Below, piece by piece: positions 45,743 to 58,812 of a DNA stretch of 64,000 nucleotides (positions are counted from its first letter, which is position 1; every line of letters starts with the position of its first letter). The DNA is from Tubiluchus corallicola (lineage: Eukaryota; Priapulida; Priapulimorpha; Priapulimorphida; Tubiluchidae): positions 267,887 to 331,886 of the forward strand of contig JAQGDQ010000248.1 of the NCBI GenBank assembly GCA_030141605.1, in the 5' to 3' direction. The position numbers and the translations under genes were made by a program. The notes beneath the pieces were generated by a model. It searched no databases and was not told the origin of the DNA. It saw only the letters and a program-made list of their open reading frames with translations.

Positions 45743-47166
45743 AGTCCCATTTTCTTTTGAGTGTTTACTACTGACAATTTTTGATACCGCTATTCTGAAA
45801 TTTCCTTCCAAACAGTAAACTGTTCATTGCATTTCAATTTCTTAGCCCCCTGGTCAAAGTCAAAGCCCTTTATCTTGAGGAAGCCTACCAGAAGTCTTTA
45901 GTCGCAGCTGACTATTCTTTGCTTAACTTGTGAACCGTGCAAATGCAGTATATCCGTAGTGATTAGCCTTATATTCTAATTACGCTGATCAATCAAGACG
46001 TTCAATCAATCATGGCCGAACACAGCTAACTTCACTAAACATGCTAGGCTAAGAGCAAAATGGTGATGATGATAATAATGTATTGGAGCGCAATTGTGCA
46101 ATTCGTATGTAGGTGAACGCACTGGATGGATTGCTACCACCGTTTGAATTACATGCGGGAGGGCGAGGGTTCAATGCCATATTTGAATCACAGCAGAAAC
46201 TTGAAAAATTGGTACCGGCTTGACTGTCGAAGTTCTATTAGGGTAATCAGGCTTAAACAGATTTTTTTATAAATCATGGATTTACACGTATTTGTGAGAA
46301 ACAAGCTACTAACAACAATCAGACGTCTGATTTAGGCAATTCAAAATAGAAATTAATTTTGTAGCAAACTGGAAATACGAATTTAACAGGGATTTTACAA
46401 AAGATATCGAAGGTATTTTATGTTTTACATCTGAGGTACGTATCATTTTGTTAGTGAAAATGTCATGATAGTTTGCATGTAATGACCTTGTGATCTTATA
46501 AATAAGTTTCCCTAATAAATTATAAACTATAAATAATAATTACTATTAGGTTGCCATAGTTAGTTATTTTTAGTCGACGATATAAGCTCCTGAGGTCATA
46601 TTCATTATGGCGACATTATTATCATTATTATTAGGTGCTCATCTGGATCTAGTGCAATGAGCTATTTGAAAATCGTCACGTATATAGGGTACTTTGTCTA
46701 CTGGATTTCTGGCATTATTGTCTGACTAATTTACTGTCTTACAAAACAGCTAGAAACCAATTTCAAGTAACTTTCGGCATTGTTTATGTCACTCTTTTCT
46801 GTAGCTTATTTAGCTAGAATCAGTGACTTGTCAATTTCGTCTTCGTTTCTCGTTGCTTTAATTCTTTTTTAGAAGTACCTCAATGTTTGAGTCTCAAAGA
46901 ACGATATTTGTTTCCGTGACTCATAACTACTGAGAAAACAGAAGTTATGAGCTCGCGTGCTAATAAAGGAATAAAAAATGAAGGTTTTTCCAATTCATTG
47001 TCAATTATAGTTGGGTTTAATGGTACTATATGCAATAGTTTGTCTTATACATAATGGTTTGTACTTATGAAGTTATTCCACTTTTCCACTTTCCTTGCTC
47101 TGCTGCGCGTCGTTGTTTAAGCCGATCATGCAACTTTGAGAAATACGACGCATGTTAATAAGCCAG
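45743..47166. other. Non-coding, nothing recognised
   Basis: AT-rich sequence. 46110-46190 holds a B-box-like GGTTCAATGCC without a tRNA fold. Confidence 0.35.
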
Positions 47167-47745
<579 letters not shown>

Positions 47746-49448
47746 GTTGGACACACAGAGAGGGCAATGACGCATTTTGGTAGTAATGCGCTAAAGCCTG
47801 TAGCAAATAAGGCTAATAGTACCGTAAAATGACGGAGTGAAACTGCGACATGTATATTAAAACAGCTCAGAAAAATTTCAGTCTTTCACTTTGCTAAACA
47901 GTTAATTAATAATAACATAACATTATTATTGTTTTCGCTCATGGTCTTTTGATTTATTTATTTATTTGAATTTTCGTTTCTACTTCTACAAATTTTCTCT
48001 TCTCCGTAAAGACTAAACAGTTATGTGACGGCGATGTGCGGTACGTAGCCTATCTGCCGGCAGGCGCGATCATCTAGAGACCAAATCCAAACGAAAAAAG
48101 CAATCGGTGAGCCATCACAGGGTAGAACTATAACCAATAATAATCACAGATGGTCTACCTTTCTGACGTTTACCAAGACGTCTTCCTTCCTGTGGGTTCT
48201 CAAGTTTTGTACATAGTGCTGCCCGTCTTCTTGAACATGTTACTATTCCTTTAAATAAATTTGCCGTCTTCAACGTAACCTAGATATCGGAAAAGGCTAG
48301 AGGGAACATTAGAATTTCCCACACATGAAGAAAAATAGCGTACCACAAGCCTGGTGGCTTCTCGGAAGTGCAGCCAGCGTAGCGACATCTTTACAGAAAA
48401 ATTCGAAACTTTCAGAACGCACCATTATTTACCGTTGTGTATTAAATCAGCATGTGCAAAAGTTTCTTCACTGTGAGAAATTTAATTGCAAGAGCTGCCA
48501 GGCCCCTTTAAATACCGGCCGGTGCTGGATCTGCCATCATAAAGACAAAACACTCCCCGAAGCCATTTCTATTTGACAGTAGAAATAGCTTGGCTGACGA
48601 ATTAGTATCAGTGTCCCAGTGCACGAAGAACGACGTCAAGTTATACAAGAGACTATGCAGTTGAGTTTATCCGGTATTACAACCCAATTTAGATAGGTGT
48701 TCTCCGAGGACGCGTTCCATAAAATCCATTAGAGAGAAAATTGCTAAGCTAAATCGACGATTTGCTCCAAACGGACATGCGAAGTTTGCTTTTTCACTTG
48801 CGGGTGACCCACATTTGCCCAATTTCCCGAACGGTTTGGGTGCTGCCTCGGTTGTTTAATAACAATGATTTCTGCAGGAAACCCTAGGGCATTGCAGGGC
48901 TGACGAAACGATCATATTTTGCTGATGTCTTCGCTATAGTTTAACCACATACATACAGATCTAGTCGACGAAATTTTCATTTGAAAAAATTATACTTTCT
49001 TTAAACCTTCGGGTTTGCTACACTCTGATGAACGCACACTTATCTTTTTTTCTGCCAAGTCATAATGATGTCAACCTGGTAAGTGAAGAATTCCGACATA
49101 TAGCAATACTCCACTTCACTCAGTAAAACCTAGTTAACGCATTCTAACGTCACAGCAGTTTTGGATGATTTTTGTTATTCCCTGGCGAGGCGATATCGTG
49201 TCACATGAACTATGAACTAGGCAATTGTGAATGATGGACAGACGAGAAATGTCCAACGCTTTATGCACTGGGCTACAAACCCAAGTCATTAAGATAATAT
49301 GCGACATGTGACTGACAGGTGAATGTAAGTGTGGTCAGTATCAAGCAAACCCGTGTTTCGCCTCACAGGTCAGTATCAAGCAAATCCGTGTTTCGCCTCA
49401 CACTCAGCAAATGAATGTTTCGTCGCGTAGTTACACACATATCGCTAT
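47746..49448. other. Non-coding; small 35-bp duplication
   Basis: 49333-49367 and 49368-49402 are a direct duplication (GGTCAGTATCAAGCAAA...), one mismatch. An 83-codon ORF at 48325-48576 with several Cys residues is not supported as a gene. Nothing else. Confidence 0.4.
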
Positions 49449-49899
49449 CAAACGGGAAGAAAGGGGAATTTTAAAGTATATCCCAAAGAACTTTCCACAC
49501 AAAGTTATGTTACTTAGCAACACGTTTACATGTTTAAAAGACGTATGTAAATGGAAAAGAAAATTTAAAAATTAACAATTTAAAATGTTCGCACCAATTA
49601 GAAAAACTTACTGTATCACCACAGTGTGCACCAATGGCTTATAAAATAACATTATTTGATCTTATTGACATTATAAAAAATTTGTGATTTTTCTCAGTGA
49701 CGTGTGCTTTACGCTATGTTATCTAAAGTTGTTTCAAACGACTTACAGTTAGAAGACTGAGCCTAACGGTCATCTCGGAATTTTATATTTACAAAATTGC
49801 GAATTCAAGCTCTATATGCAATAAGACAGCACATAAATAATACAAAATTTCAAGACGAATTTTTAAGATTTATTTGTGAAGAGTGTTTTTGAGCTTTAA
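49449..49899 (+). mobile_element. R2 element, copy 8
   Basis: The left end CAAACGGGAAGAAAGGGG is decayed; the right end GTTTTTGAGCTTTAA closes at 49899. It retains TTTAAAATGTTCGCACCA, GTGTGCACCAATGGC and AATTTCAAGACGAATTTTTA blocks. Confidence 0.65.
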
Positions 49900-52800
49900 T
49901 CTATGATTCTGACAATTCAGGACACAATAGGCAGAAAACTAGTTTCCCCGTAAGAAGTACTTCTACTTTTCATAATCTTGCAGAGGCACCTCTCCCCTTC
50001 TGTGTAGGTTCAAACACCTTCCCAGGGCTTATATGTGGTGTGACAAGGCAGCTGACCTGGCCAGTACAAAAGCGTGCAGAGTCACTATAGCTTTGATTTC
50101 TGACGCATGCGCTCCTCGGCCTATTGTATCTTAGTGCTGTTAGCTACTTTAGTTAGAGTTTTTTGGGGTATATTGTTTCCTCTTTTGTTTATAAAAGTGA
50201 TGATAAAAAACTTGCAATAATGTTATTTTAGTGTTCCGCTTTATGTATGTTAGACGACACTACAGATGTTACGTAGTCATTGCCTAAGTGTTTTATTATT
50301 AAGACAACATTGGTAGTTTAAGAATTTCACAAGATTTCATCAATTAAATAAGTAATTACATTATCAGAAGAGCAACTATACAAATGGATCATCATAATGC
50401 GAGATTAAAAAGCCGCCAGTGGAATTCGACCAATTGACTTCCAGAGTCAAGTCAAATCCAGTCCAGTATTATAGTTCCCTGCACACAATGGGAACAACTA
50501 AATGAGAATTAACAATTATAGTTTCTCGTTGCATTCAACCCATCATTTATTTGTATTCTAATCAATAGGAAGTGGACGTAAATGCAAAACTAATATTGAC
50601 TTTGTGGGCTCATCAAACAGCATTCGCCAGAATAGTGTAAGTGCTTGGCAATCATGTACGTTAAGATGATGCGAGTATAATGCGGTCAAGCGAATGTCCA
50701 CGACTATGATGCGACGGCATCTCATCATCCGCGCACTGTACCAATATAACGGGTATCGCAATGACCATTCTTCATGTCAGCCTGGTGGAATATGTCATCC
50801 TGTCATCGATTAAGCCCCCAAGCTTCACTTTCTGTTTGTAGGACAATGGCGTAACGATATACCCGCACTCGAGTCACTCACAGTTTACAGCGGAAGAGAA
50901 TTAATTGGCTTCCAGTGTAATTGATGCTCAATGACATTTTAAAATGGAACAACGTAACTCGAAACTTGTCTCTTTACAGCTCGTTCAAATCAGTGGAAAA
51001 TATTTCATTTATTAGCAAACTGTACAGTTTTTTAGCGCAGCATCGAGGTCATAATAACGTCCACACTTTACTGCAAGAAGGGGGTTATCGCAATAGGCCT
51101 AATTGCACAACGGATCTATGACAGGCCTTTCCAATATTTGTAATCATTAAGTTTCTTATAATTAAGATTCATAAAAAAATCCCAAAATAATATGAGTCGA
51201 AGAAATATAAAAATTGTCATTAAGTTTTTTTGATACACGTAGTAAATAACCTAGTTTTATATTTAGCTATAAAAGAGGCTAATTAAGTAATTATCTCTAA
51301 GTTTTCGTGATGACTATGATGTGGCTATAATGTAGTTGCATAGTTATATCGGGAGGCGACAAAAATGTGCATAAAATTTCAACTTCAACTTTGAAACAAG
51401 TGTCCTACAAAGTTGATATTTCACAGCATAATGTTACAATACACTAACTTTAGGCCGCGGAATTACAAATTTATTGTTTTAGTAGATTTTGAGCTTTCGT
51501 CGAAAAACTTTTGCATGTTAAAGATTTAGATACCGAAACAGTGTCAGCTAATCATCAACTGAAAAACAGCAATGTTGACATATAAAACACCCAAAACATG
51601 AGAGCAAAACAAAAGACGTATCAACTAGTTTACATCATGGCTGTTACTACAGAAAATAAAGCCCTGATAAAGATTTGTTAGCAAGAGAAAAATCGGATTT
51701 AATCCTCTGGATTACAGTATCCTGAATTTCCTTTAAAAGATAGTGTACAATGGAGGCACAGAGCTGTTTGACTAAAGGCAAAAGTACCAGATACATCTGA
51801 AAAAAGTGAGAAACTGTCAGCTGTTGGAAGAAACGCCTTCGTCTAGTTTGCAGTGAAAATGATGGACACATGGAGCACTTGCTGTAAATTTTCCAGCATT
51901 TATTTTTTTAGCTTGTTGATTTATAACTTCTGTATCTCTGAAAAAATCTAAGGGAATAACTTAAAATTTTTGGAGTTTATATTTAAGTGTGTGTAACATT
52001 AGTGTGGTAATTTTCAAGCGATTCTATTATTTTCTTCTCATAATGTCGCGATCAAAACCTCGGCATATTTTTTGCGCCACCTTATAGCGAAAAACACAAT
52101 AAGGTGTTGCACGTGACTTTCTCTGAAGAAGAAAAATTGGCTGAGCAAGAAAGCGTACTAAAAGCAGACTCTTGCTGCCTCTGTATGTACAGTAGCTACA
52201 TCATAAATCTTTCGCCACTTGTTTCCGTTCAAATAGAGCGTCTATACATCGACCGTCAATCAATTACGTTAAAACAGAGCATTTTTGACATGGGTGGCAA
52301 AGGCTTTCTGACAAAGTACAAAAGTAGAGCGGCAAAATTTACTAAATGCATTAGAGTGTTTGTCTGCAATCCTATATCCAAGCTTCTGGTTGCCCCCAGA
52401 CAGAAAGATAATTTCAGATTATATTATGCGTTTCTAAATTTCTAAATTTGAATAGTTGAGAAGATATCATCACATCATTAATTATTCGTTTCTGTATTAT
52501 TGGTTAATGACAGATGTAACTTTAGGTCCCTTATGAGTTTAGACAACTCGTTTTGTACGTCATTACGAAGCTGTTTATGGCTTCAATTGAGAAATTCCCG
52601 AGCTTTTATATTCTTGCTGCAACCTGTCGAGCGCCTGGCGGGTAACCCGCGTTTGCGGAAATCCAAACGAGCTGAAGCACCGCATGATGACGTCATTCGT
52701 TCGCGTGCGACGTCAATACAAGGTGACACGGAGGCGCTTTATTGTAACGAATAGATAAGACTGTCAGGTCTGACTATGTAACTTGGCTGAGTCTGTGTGA

Positions 52801-53166
52801 TTGTAAAGCTTGCTTAAACGAATTACGCTCATCGTTTATAAGACGATGTGACAAGCAAACAAAAGCAACACATGCGGTTACGTAGTTAGCTACTGTATAC
52901 TAAATAGCCATTTATTTATAAGACGTCCCTGCTTGCCATTTCATCAATAACACCTAATAGTCATCTACATTAACGAAACAATTGCCACAGTACGTGAATG
53001 TAAGTTGCAAAGCGATATATTTTCAAAATATCACTAAAGGCTTGTATAAATTTTGATGTGTTTTAGTGAATGACTGTATTTTAAAAACTGGCAAAAGGTA
53101 TTATATCATAATTTCAGGTTGCAAATTTTTATGTCAAGGTGTTTTGAATATGTACAGTTTTTGTTA
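49900..53166. other. Long non-coding stretch; CpG-rich patch at 52600-52750
   Basis: No supported gene. 52600-52750 is CpG-rich and contains ATGATGACGTCATTCG (a perfect CRE) and GCGACGTCAAT, overlapped by an 84-codon ORF. It might be a promoter or enhancer. A 113-codon ORF at 52104-52445 is unrecognised and unsupported. Confidence 0.3.
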
Positions 53167-53174
53167 GTAATTTT

Positions 53175-53378
53175 CGAAGGAGTTTACAATTCCCTACACC
53201 ATTTATATACCTTAACCCTAACATTAGTCCTAACCCTAACCCAACCACAACCCTAATCCAATCCGTAACCCTAGCTCTAATCCAAACACAAACCCTAACC
53301 CTAATCCTAATCCTAACATTAATCTTAATCCGCTTAACGAACTGATTTTTTGCGCGTGGGGCATTATAAACTTTACCC
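53175..53378 (-). mobile_element. Small MITE with CCCTAA-like internal array (copy 2)
   Basis: Flanked by a perfect 8-bp duplication GTAATTTT (53167-53174 and 53379-53386). The ends are AGGAGTTTACAATTCCC and, inverted, GGGTAAAGTTTATAATGCCCC. The core is a degenerate CCCTAA array with AACCCTAACCC runs, longer than in the 27352 copy. Compared on opposite strands the two copies match across both flanks, including ATCAGTTCGTTAAGCGGATT here against ATTAGTTCGTGAAGCAGATT there, so they are one element family. Confidence 0.75.
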
Positions 53379-53386
53379 GTAATTTT

Positions 53387-53723
53387 TAATCTGTTTTATC
53401 AATAACTTTTATGTGTGCGTTGGTAAATATCTGTAATTTGGTACAATTTGTACTGATTTAAAATAAAAATACATAAATAATAAACAACTTGTCAGTCATA
53501 TTTATTATTATTTTTTATACAAATTGCTCCAATGAAGGTCAATGACTGGAGGTATGGGGTTACAATAGAAAAGTGAATATGTGAATGCACATGTCCAGAG
53601 AAATAAAATTTGCCTAACTGATTTGTTAATGATGCATGTATAAGCTATCTGTTTCTGTTCTAAGCTGGATTTATAAGCAATTGTCCAGGGTAAGAACGAT
53701 GTCTTCATCCCATCTCCGCTTTA
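53387..53723. other. Non-coding, nothing recognised
   Basis: AT-rich. Confidence 0.35.
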
Positions 53724-54310
53724 TTAAAGGAAAACCGAACCCAATCTTAAACTAAAGCTCAGAACAATCTATTTTGTCTATCCTATAAGAATATAATAGT
53801 GAAAAGGAACATACTATTTTTTCAAGAATGACTTGCGTGGAAGAATTATTACAACAGAATGATAATTTCGCATTCGCGCAGCTAGTGCTTCACTGTTATA
53901 TGTATTTCGCTCTGTCTAGTTAGATAGGCACCAGCGCCTTGGAATGCGTTGCACAAAAAACAGAGGCTGTACCTCTCAGTTCAGAGTTGTTCACTTGTAA
54001 CGTAGTGCACAATTTCGAGAGCTCATTCGTGAGCACAGCGGTAAATTTGAAATTTGAATTTTAAACTAAAATTTTGCCGAGTTTGTCACACTCAATGTTG
54101 CACAGTAGCACTGTACTTGAGTTTTCGCTTTGTGGAATGCAACACGCTCGTGGAATGTTTGTGCTGTTGGAAATTACGTTCAGTTGTGATGTCACCACTA
54201 GTTGGGCTCGCCTGCGATTGATTAAGGTTTTAGACATTATTTAATTACCAGAAACGTTTTGGCATTATTATAGCTCTTAAAATGTATACTTGTTACTGTA
54301 CTTCAAAATG
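53724..54310 (-). mobile_element. R1 element, copy 8
   Basis: It opens TTAAAGGAAAACCGAACCC with the canonical R1 terminus, followed by CTTAAACTAAAGCTCA, TTTTTTCAAGAATGACTTG, GTTGCACAAAAAACAG and GAAACGTTTTGGCATTATT. The far end stops at ACTTCAAAATG without the terminal CTGTCTTCCTTTAA. Confidence 0.7.
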
Positions 54311-57246
54311 CAGGAAATCAGTAAGTAGAGTAAGGTAAAATGAGCATTTAAGCCTTTAATTTACACTTTACACTATAATGATGGCGTCATAACTTCAGCC
54401 AAAGCAAACTTGTGATTACCTATTATAGGGGCCATATTTGAGTGAAAATGGTTTCAGCGAATGTGAAGCCTCCTCGCATCATTAGTTACTCGATTTATTG
54501 CGAAAGAAGGCGAAATATTAATGCTGTGTGGTAATGCTTTTTTCTTCAATGGTAAATTGGTAATTCGCATGCACTTAAAGCTTATCAACACGCAATTCAC
54601 GCTTTTCACTTAATGGACATAAATCCAGCTCAGCACAATATGACTACCGCTACATGGCTGCAGGCACACTCTGACGAGGAGTTGTAGAGAACAGATTAGT
54701 AGATTAGTCTTCTAGTCAAATTTGTCTGAGGGCCCGAGAAGCCACGAACAAAACGAACATTGTTCATTTATGCAGCAACTAGAAAATTAGGAAAATTAGG
54801 TTAATATAGTGAGTATAGAAACCGTATAGTGTATGTAGCTGCGCATGGCAAAGCCACGCTTTTACACGGCTCACTGTTTCGTGGGAGTGAAAACCATATT
54901 TTGAAATGCCCTTAGGTTGCCTTACATATGGGAGGGGGGGGGCAGAACTACAATTCCATATAATTTTGTATTGTCGCACTTCGAGAGGACCAAATATCTA
55001 CTTGGCTTCATATTGCTGTACTATAGAATGAGGATAACATTGGCATTGCTACGTGGCTGCTTAACCCTAGTCAAGACTGCATTTCTAAGTCGATTCAAGT
55101 TGCAATACAAGAACATGGCTGGATACTGAAAAATGATTCATTGTACCCATGACTTAAAAATACAGAATACACTCGATGGCTTTCCTGCACGTACAGAGCT
55201 CTGTGTATCCTGAAGTAACCTGGAATGGACGATAGAGGCCAAATAGCGAGATCAAAGCCGACTATGGTTGCAGAGGCCACTGCACATCTTTAGGATTATC
55301 ATTTTAACATTGACATTATGTCGTACTGTTATTTATCTGCTACCACTTTAATAAGATCTTACCTAATTTATCCGTAACCACTATTAATAGCGGTTGTTCT
55401 ATAATTGTGCTGCATTTATGTTTAAATAATAGACTTTGTTGGCAACAGATGCGCTAATTAACATAATTTATCCTTTCGTGCCAGCTACCGTATTTACGAT
55501 AAGGGCAAATCGGCATTATTATTATTATCATTATCATAGAGCTTCGTAATTTGTGCCCAAAATTTAGTTCAATTATTTCATATACAATAGCAGTGTGTAT
55601 TTATACTAATGTTATGTAACTATGGTTATGAAGCATTCTGTCATGTATAATGGTGCTGTAATGTGAAATAATTTACCCAGTAAAATAAAGCAAACCGGTA
55701 ATATAAATAAATTTAAGAAACTTCAAAAAAAATATTTGCTAGAAAATGTGTGATGTGATAAATGATGTAACATGCAAATTTTTTACCATAATTGTACAAT
55801 TTTATCATGCTAATCAACTTTTCATCTTTTTACCTGCACTTTTAATTTATTTGCACAGATATATATATATACAAACCCTGTAAGCAGAAATTCGATACTC
55901 GGATATTAAACGTGAATAGTTTGTGGCGGGTCGGAATCTACTTCGCTATTAAATAATGTGAGTACATTCTCCCTGAACGAAGAAACAGCCGTAATCAGCA
56001 CGGCGAATGAAAACACCCAAGCAAGTATGAACCTCGCGGTCATCCATCCATTCACTATGACAACTCAGCTATTTCTCGTCGCCCATAACATTATTTTTAG
56101 TCAGACAGCTACAGTAAATTGCACACAAACACACTTAAAAATGTCTTGTCTAACGAGCCTAGACGATCGTAGTGCAGACGTTTTACTGCTTCTACGTGAT
56201 TGTGAGTATTGTAATTATTGCTTTTCTTTGCGCAAAGCTCATAAAGTCGAATATTTCGCGAAAAACACGTACATGCACGCTGCTCAATCGTAATTTATAT
56301 AACCATAAGCTAATTTCATGTTACAAATTTATATTAAAACGCGACATTATTAAAAGTGGAAATTAATTGTAACAATAACAGCGACAGAATAAAGCAGCTC
56401 TATGGGTGCGCTGTTTCCAAATCTGTGCATAGCTTGTGGAGTTTCTTTTGAATTTCGTAATGAATTCTAGTAACCATAACAACGCACATTGATTCACATT
56501 AAATCTAACCGCTAATCGCATCCCAAAGCTTTGGCAGTTGCAACGCTGCCACTTGTTTGCTATGCCATAAGCTTTAGCGCATCACTGCCAGAATTCACTG
56601 CGAGTATAGTTTGGCGTTGATGCGAAATGGTTTTGGTAGTAAAGCAAAAATCGGAAAGCACAATTGCAAAATTTCACAATGTCCACTTCTGTCGTCACGG
56701 CCTCAGTACTGTGGACTACTTGCTCTGCCGAAAGGTCAAAAAATCGACATATTTGGGCGTTGCTGGCGCACACCTGTTCCAGACACAACAAGTTATAAAT
56801 TCATCAAACCGTCCGATGAAATATTTATTTCGGCTGCATCCTAAAATGCAAAATCTGTTTTCTTAGCTATTTTTTCAGGATCAAAATGATTTGTCTGGAA
56901 TACATATGCTGTGTTTGAGATAATTGCAATTAAATGTATTTTATGATCTCATATAATTTACAGTGCACATTTTGCCGTCAAAGGCAATCAAAGTCAAAGA
57001 GTGTATAGATAAGCAATGAAGGTTTGAATGAAATTAATTTGTTTACGCCACATGGCTTCAACCATATATGCTGAAAATCACAAAGAAGGGTGATTATGGT
57101 TGTGCAGGTTTAATATAGAAAGGATAGAAGGAAGGATTACAACGCTCTCATATGAATATGCTCAGGATAGCTTGTTGCAGGATAATGCTTCTTCCATACG
57201 TTGAAACACAACACTCGGTCAAAAGATCTTTCTGTTTCTTCTCTTA
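54311..57246. other. Long non-coding stretch
   Basis: No supported gene in about 2.9 kb. 56500-56870 is repeat-free and balanced in composition, with overlapping 70-79-codon open frames on both strands and E-box CACCTG. It could be a conserved element or an unrecognised exon. Confidence 0.25.
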
Positions 57247-57860
57247 TTAAAGGAAAACTGAACCCAGTCTTAAACTATAGCTCAAAACAAGCTACCCTAT
57301 AAAATATTGAAAGGGAACTTACTATTTTTTTCAAGAATGACTTACATGGAATAATTATTACCAAATAAACATGAGTTAGCGTTCGCGCCATTGTTATATG
57401 TGTTTCGTCATTCGCCAGTTAGACAGCACTAGCGCATGCGCCTAGGAAACGCGTTGCACAAAAACAGACGCTGTACCCCTTGGTGCAGATGTGTTCGTTT
57501 GTGATGTCCTGCACACGTTCGACAGCTCGTGCGTGAGTACAGCGGTAAATTTGAAATTTGAATTTTATCTTAAAACTTACCGAGCTTTCGTACAACACAC
57601 TGAATCTCTTGCAGCAGTGTTATACTTTAATTTTCGCTTTCTCAAACACGTGCAATACGCTCATGGAATGTTTTTGATGTTGAAAATCATTTTCGTTTGC
57701 AATGGCATCAATAGTTGGCTTCGCCCGCCCCTAATTAGGATTTTAATCTGTTATTTGATTATCAGAAACGCTTTGGTATTATTGTAGGTGTTAAAATGTG
57801 TACTTTTTACCGTACTTGAAACTGGGGTAGTATGTGGAAAATCATCCTGTCTTCCTTTAA
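57247..57860 (-). mobile_element. R1 element, copy 9 (best full-length copy)
   Basis: 614 bp from TTAAAGGAAAACTGAACCC to CATCCTGTCTTCCTTTAA. The reversed right end reads TTAAAGGAAGACAGGATG, so the first 12 positions are inverted repeats with one mismatch, and TTAA bounds both sides. This copy defines the family: short inverted ends, TTAA duplication, no coding frame. Superfamily by target site would be piggyBac-like (inference). Confidence 0.8.
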
Positions 57861-57865
57861 CGCAA

Positions 57866-58812
<947 letters not shown>

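Noticed and set aside
48325-48576. 83-codon ORF with Cys-rich CKSCQ...CWICHH segment
   Set aside because: Looks mildly like a zinc-binding knuckle but has no upstream or downstream exon signals and no family I recognise.
52104-52445. 113-codon ORF starting MLHVTFSEEEKLAEQE
   Set aside because: No recognisable domain, no start or splice context, and Leu/Tyr-rich AT-driven composition after the first 20 codons.
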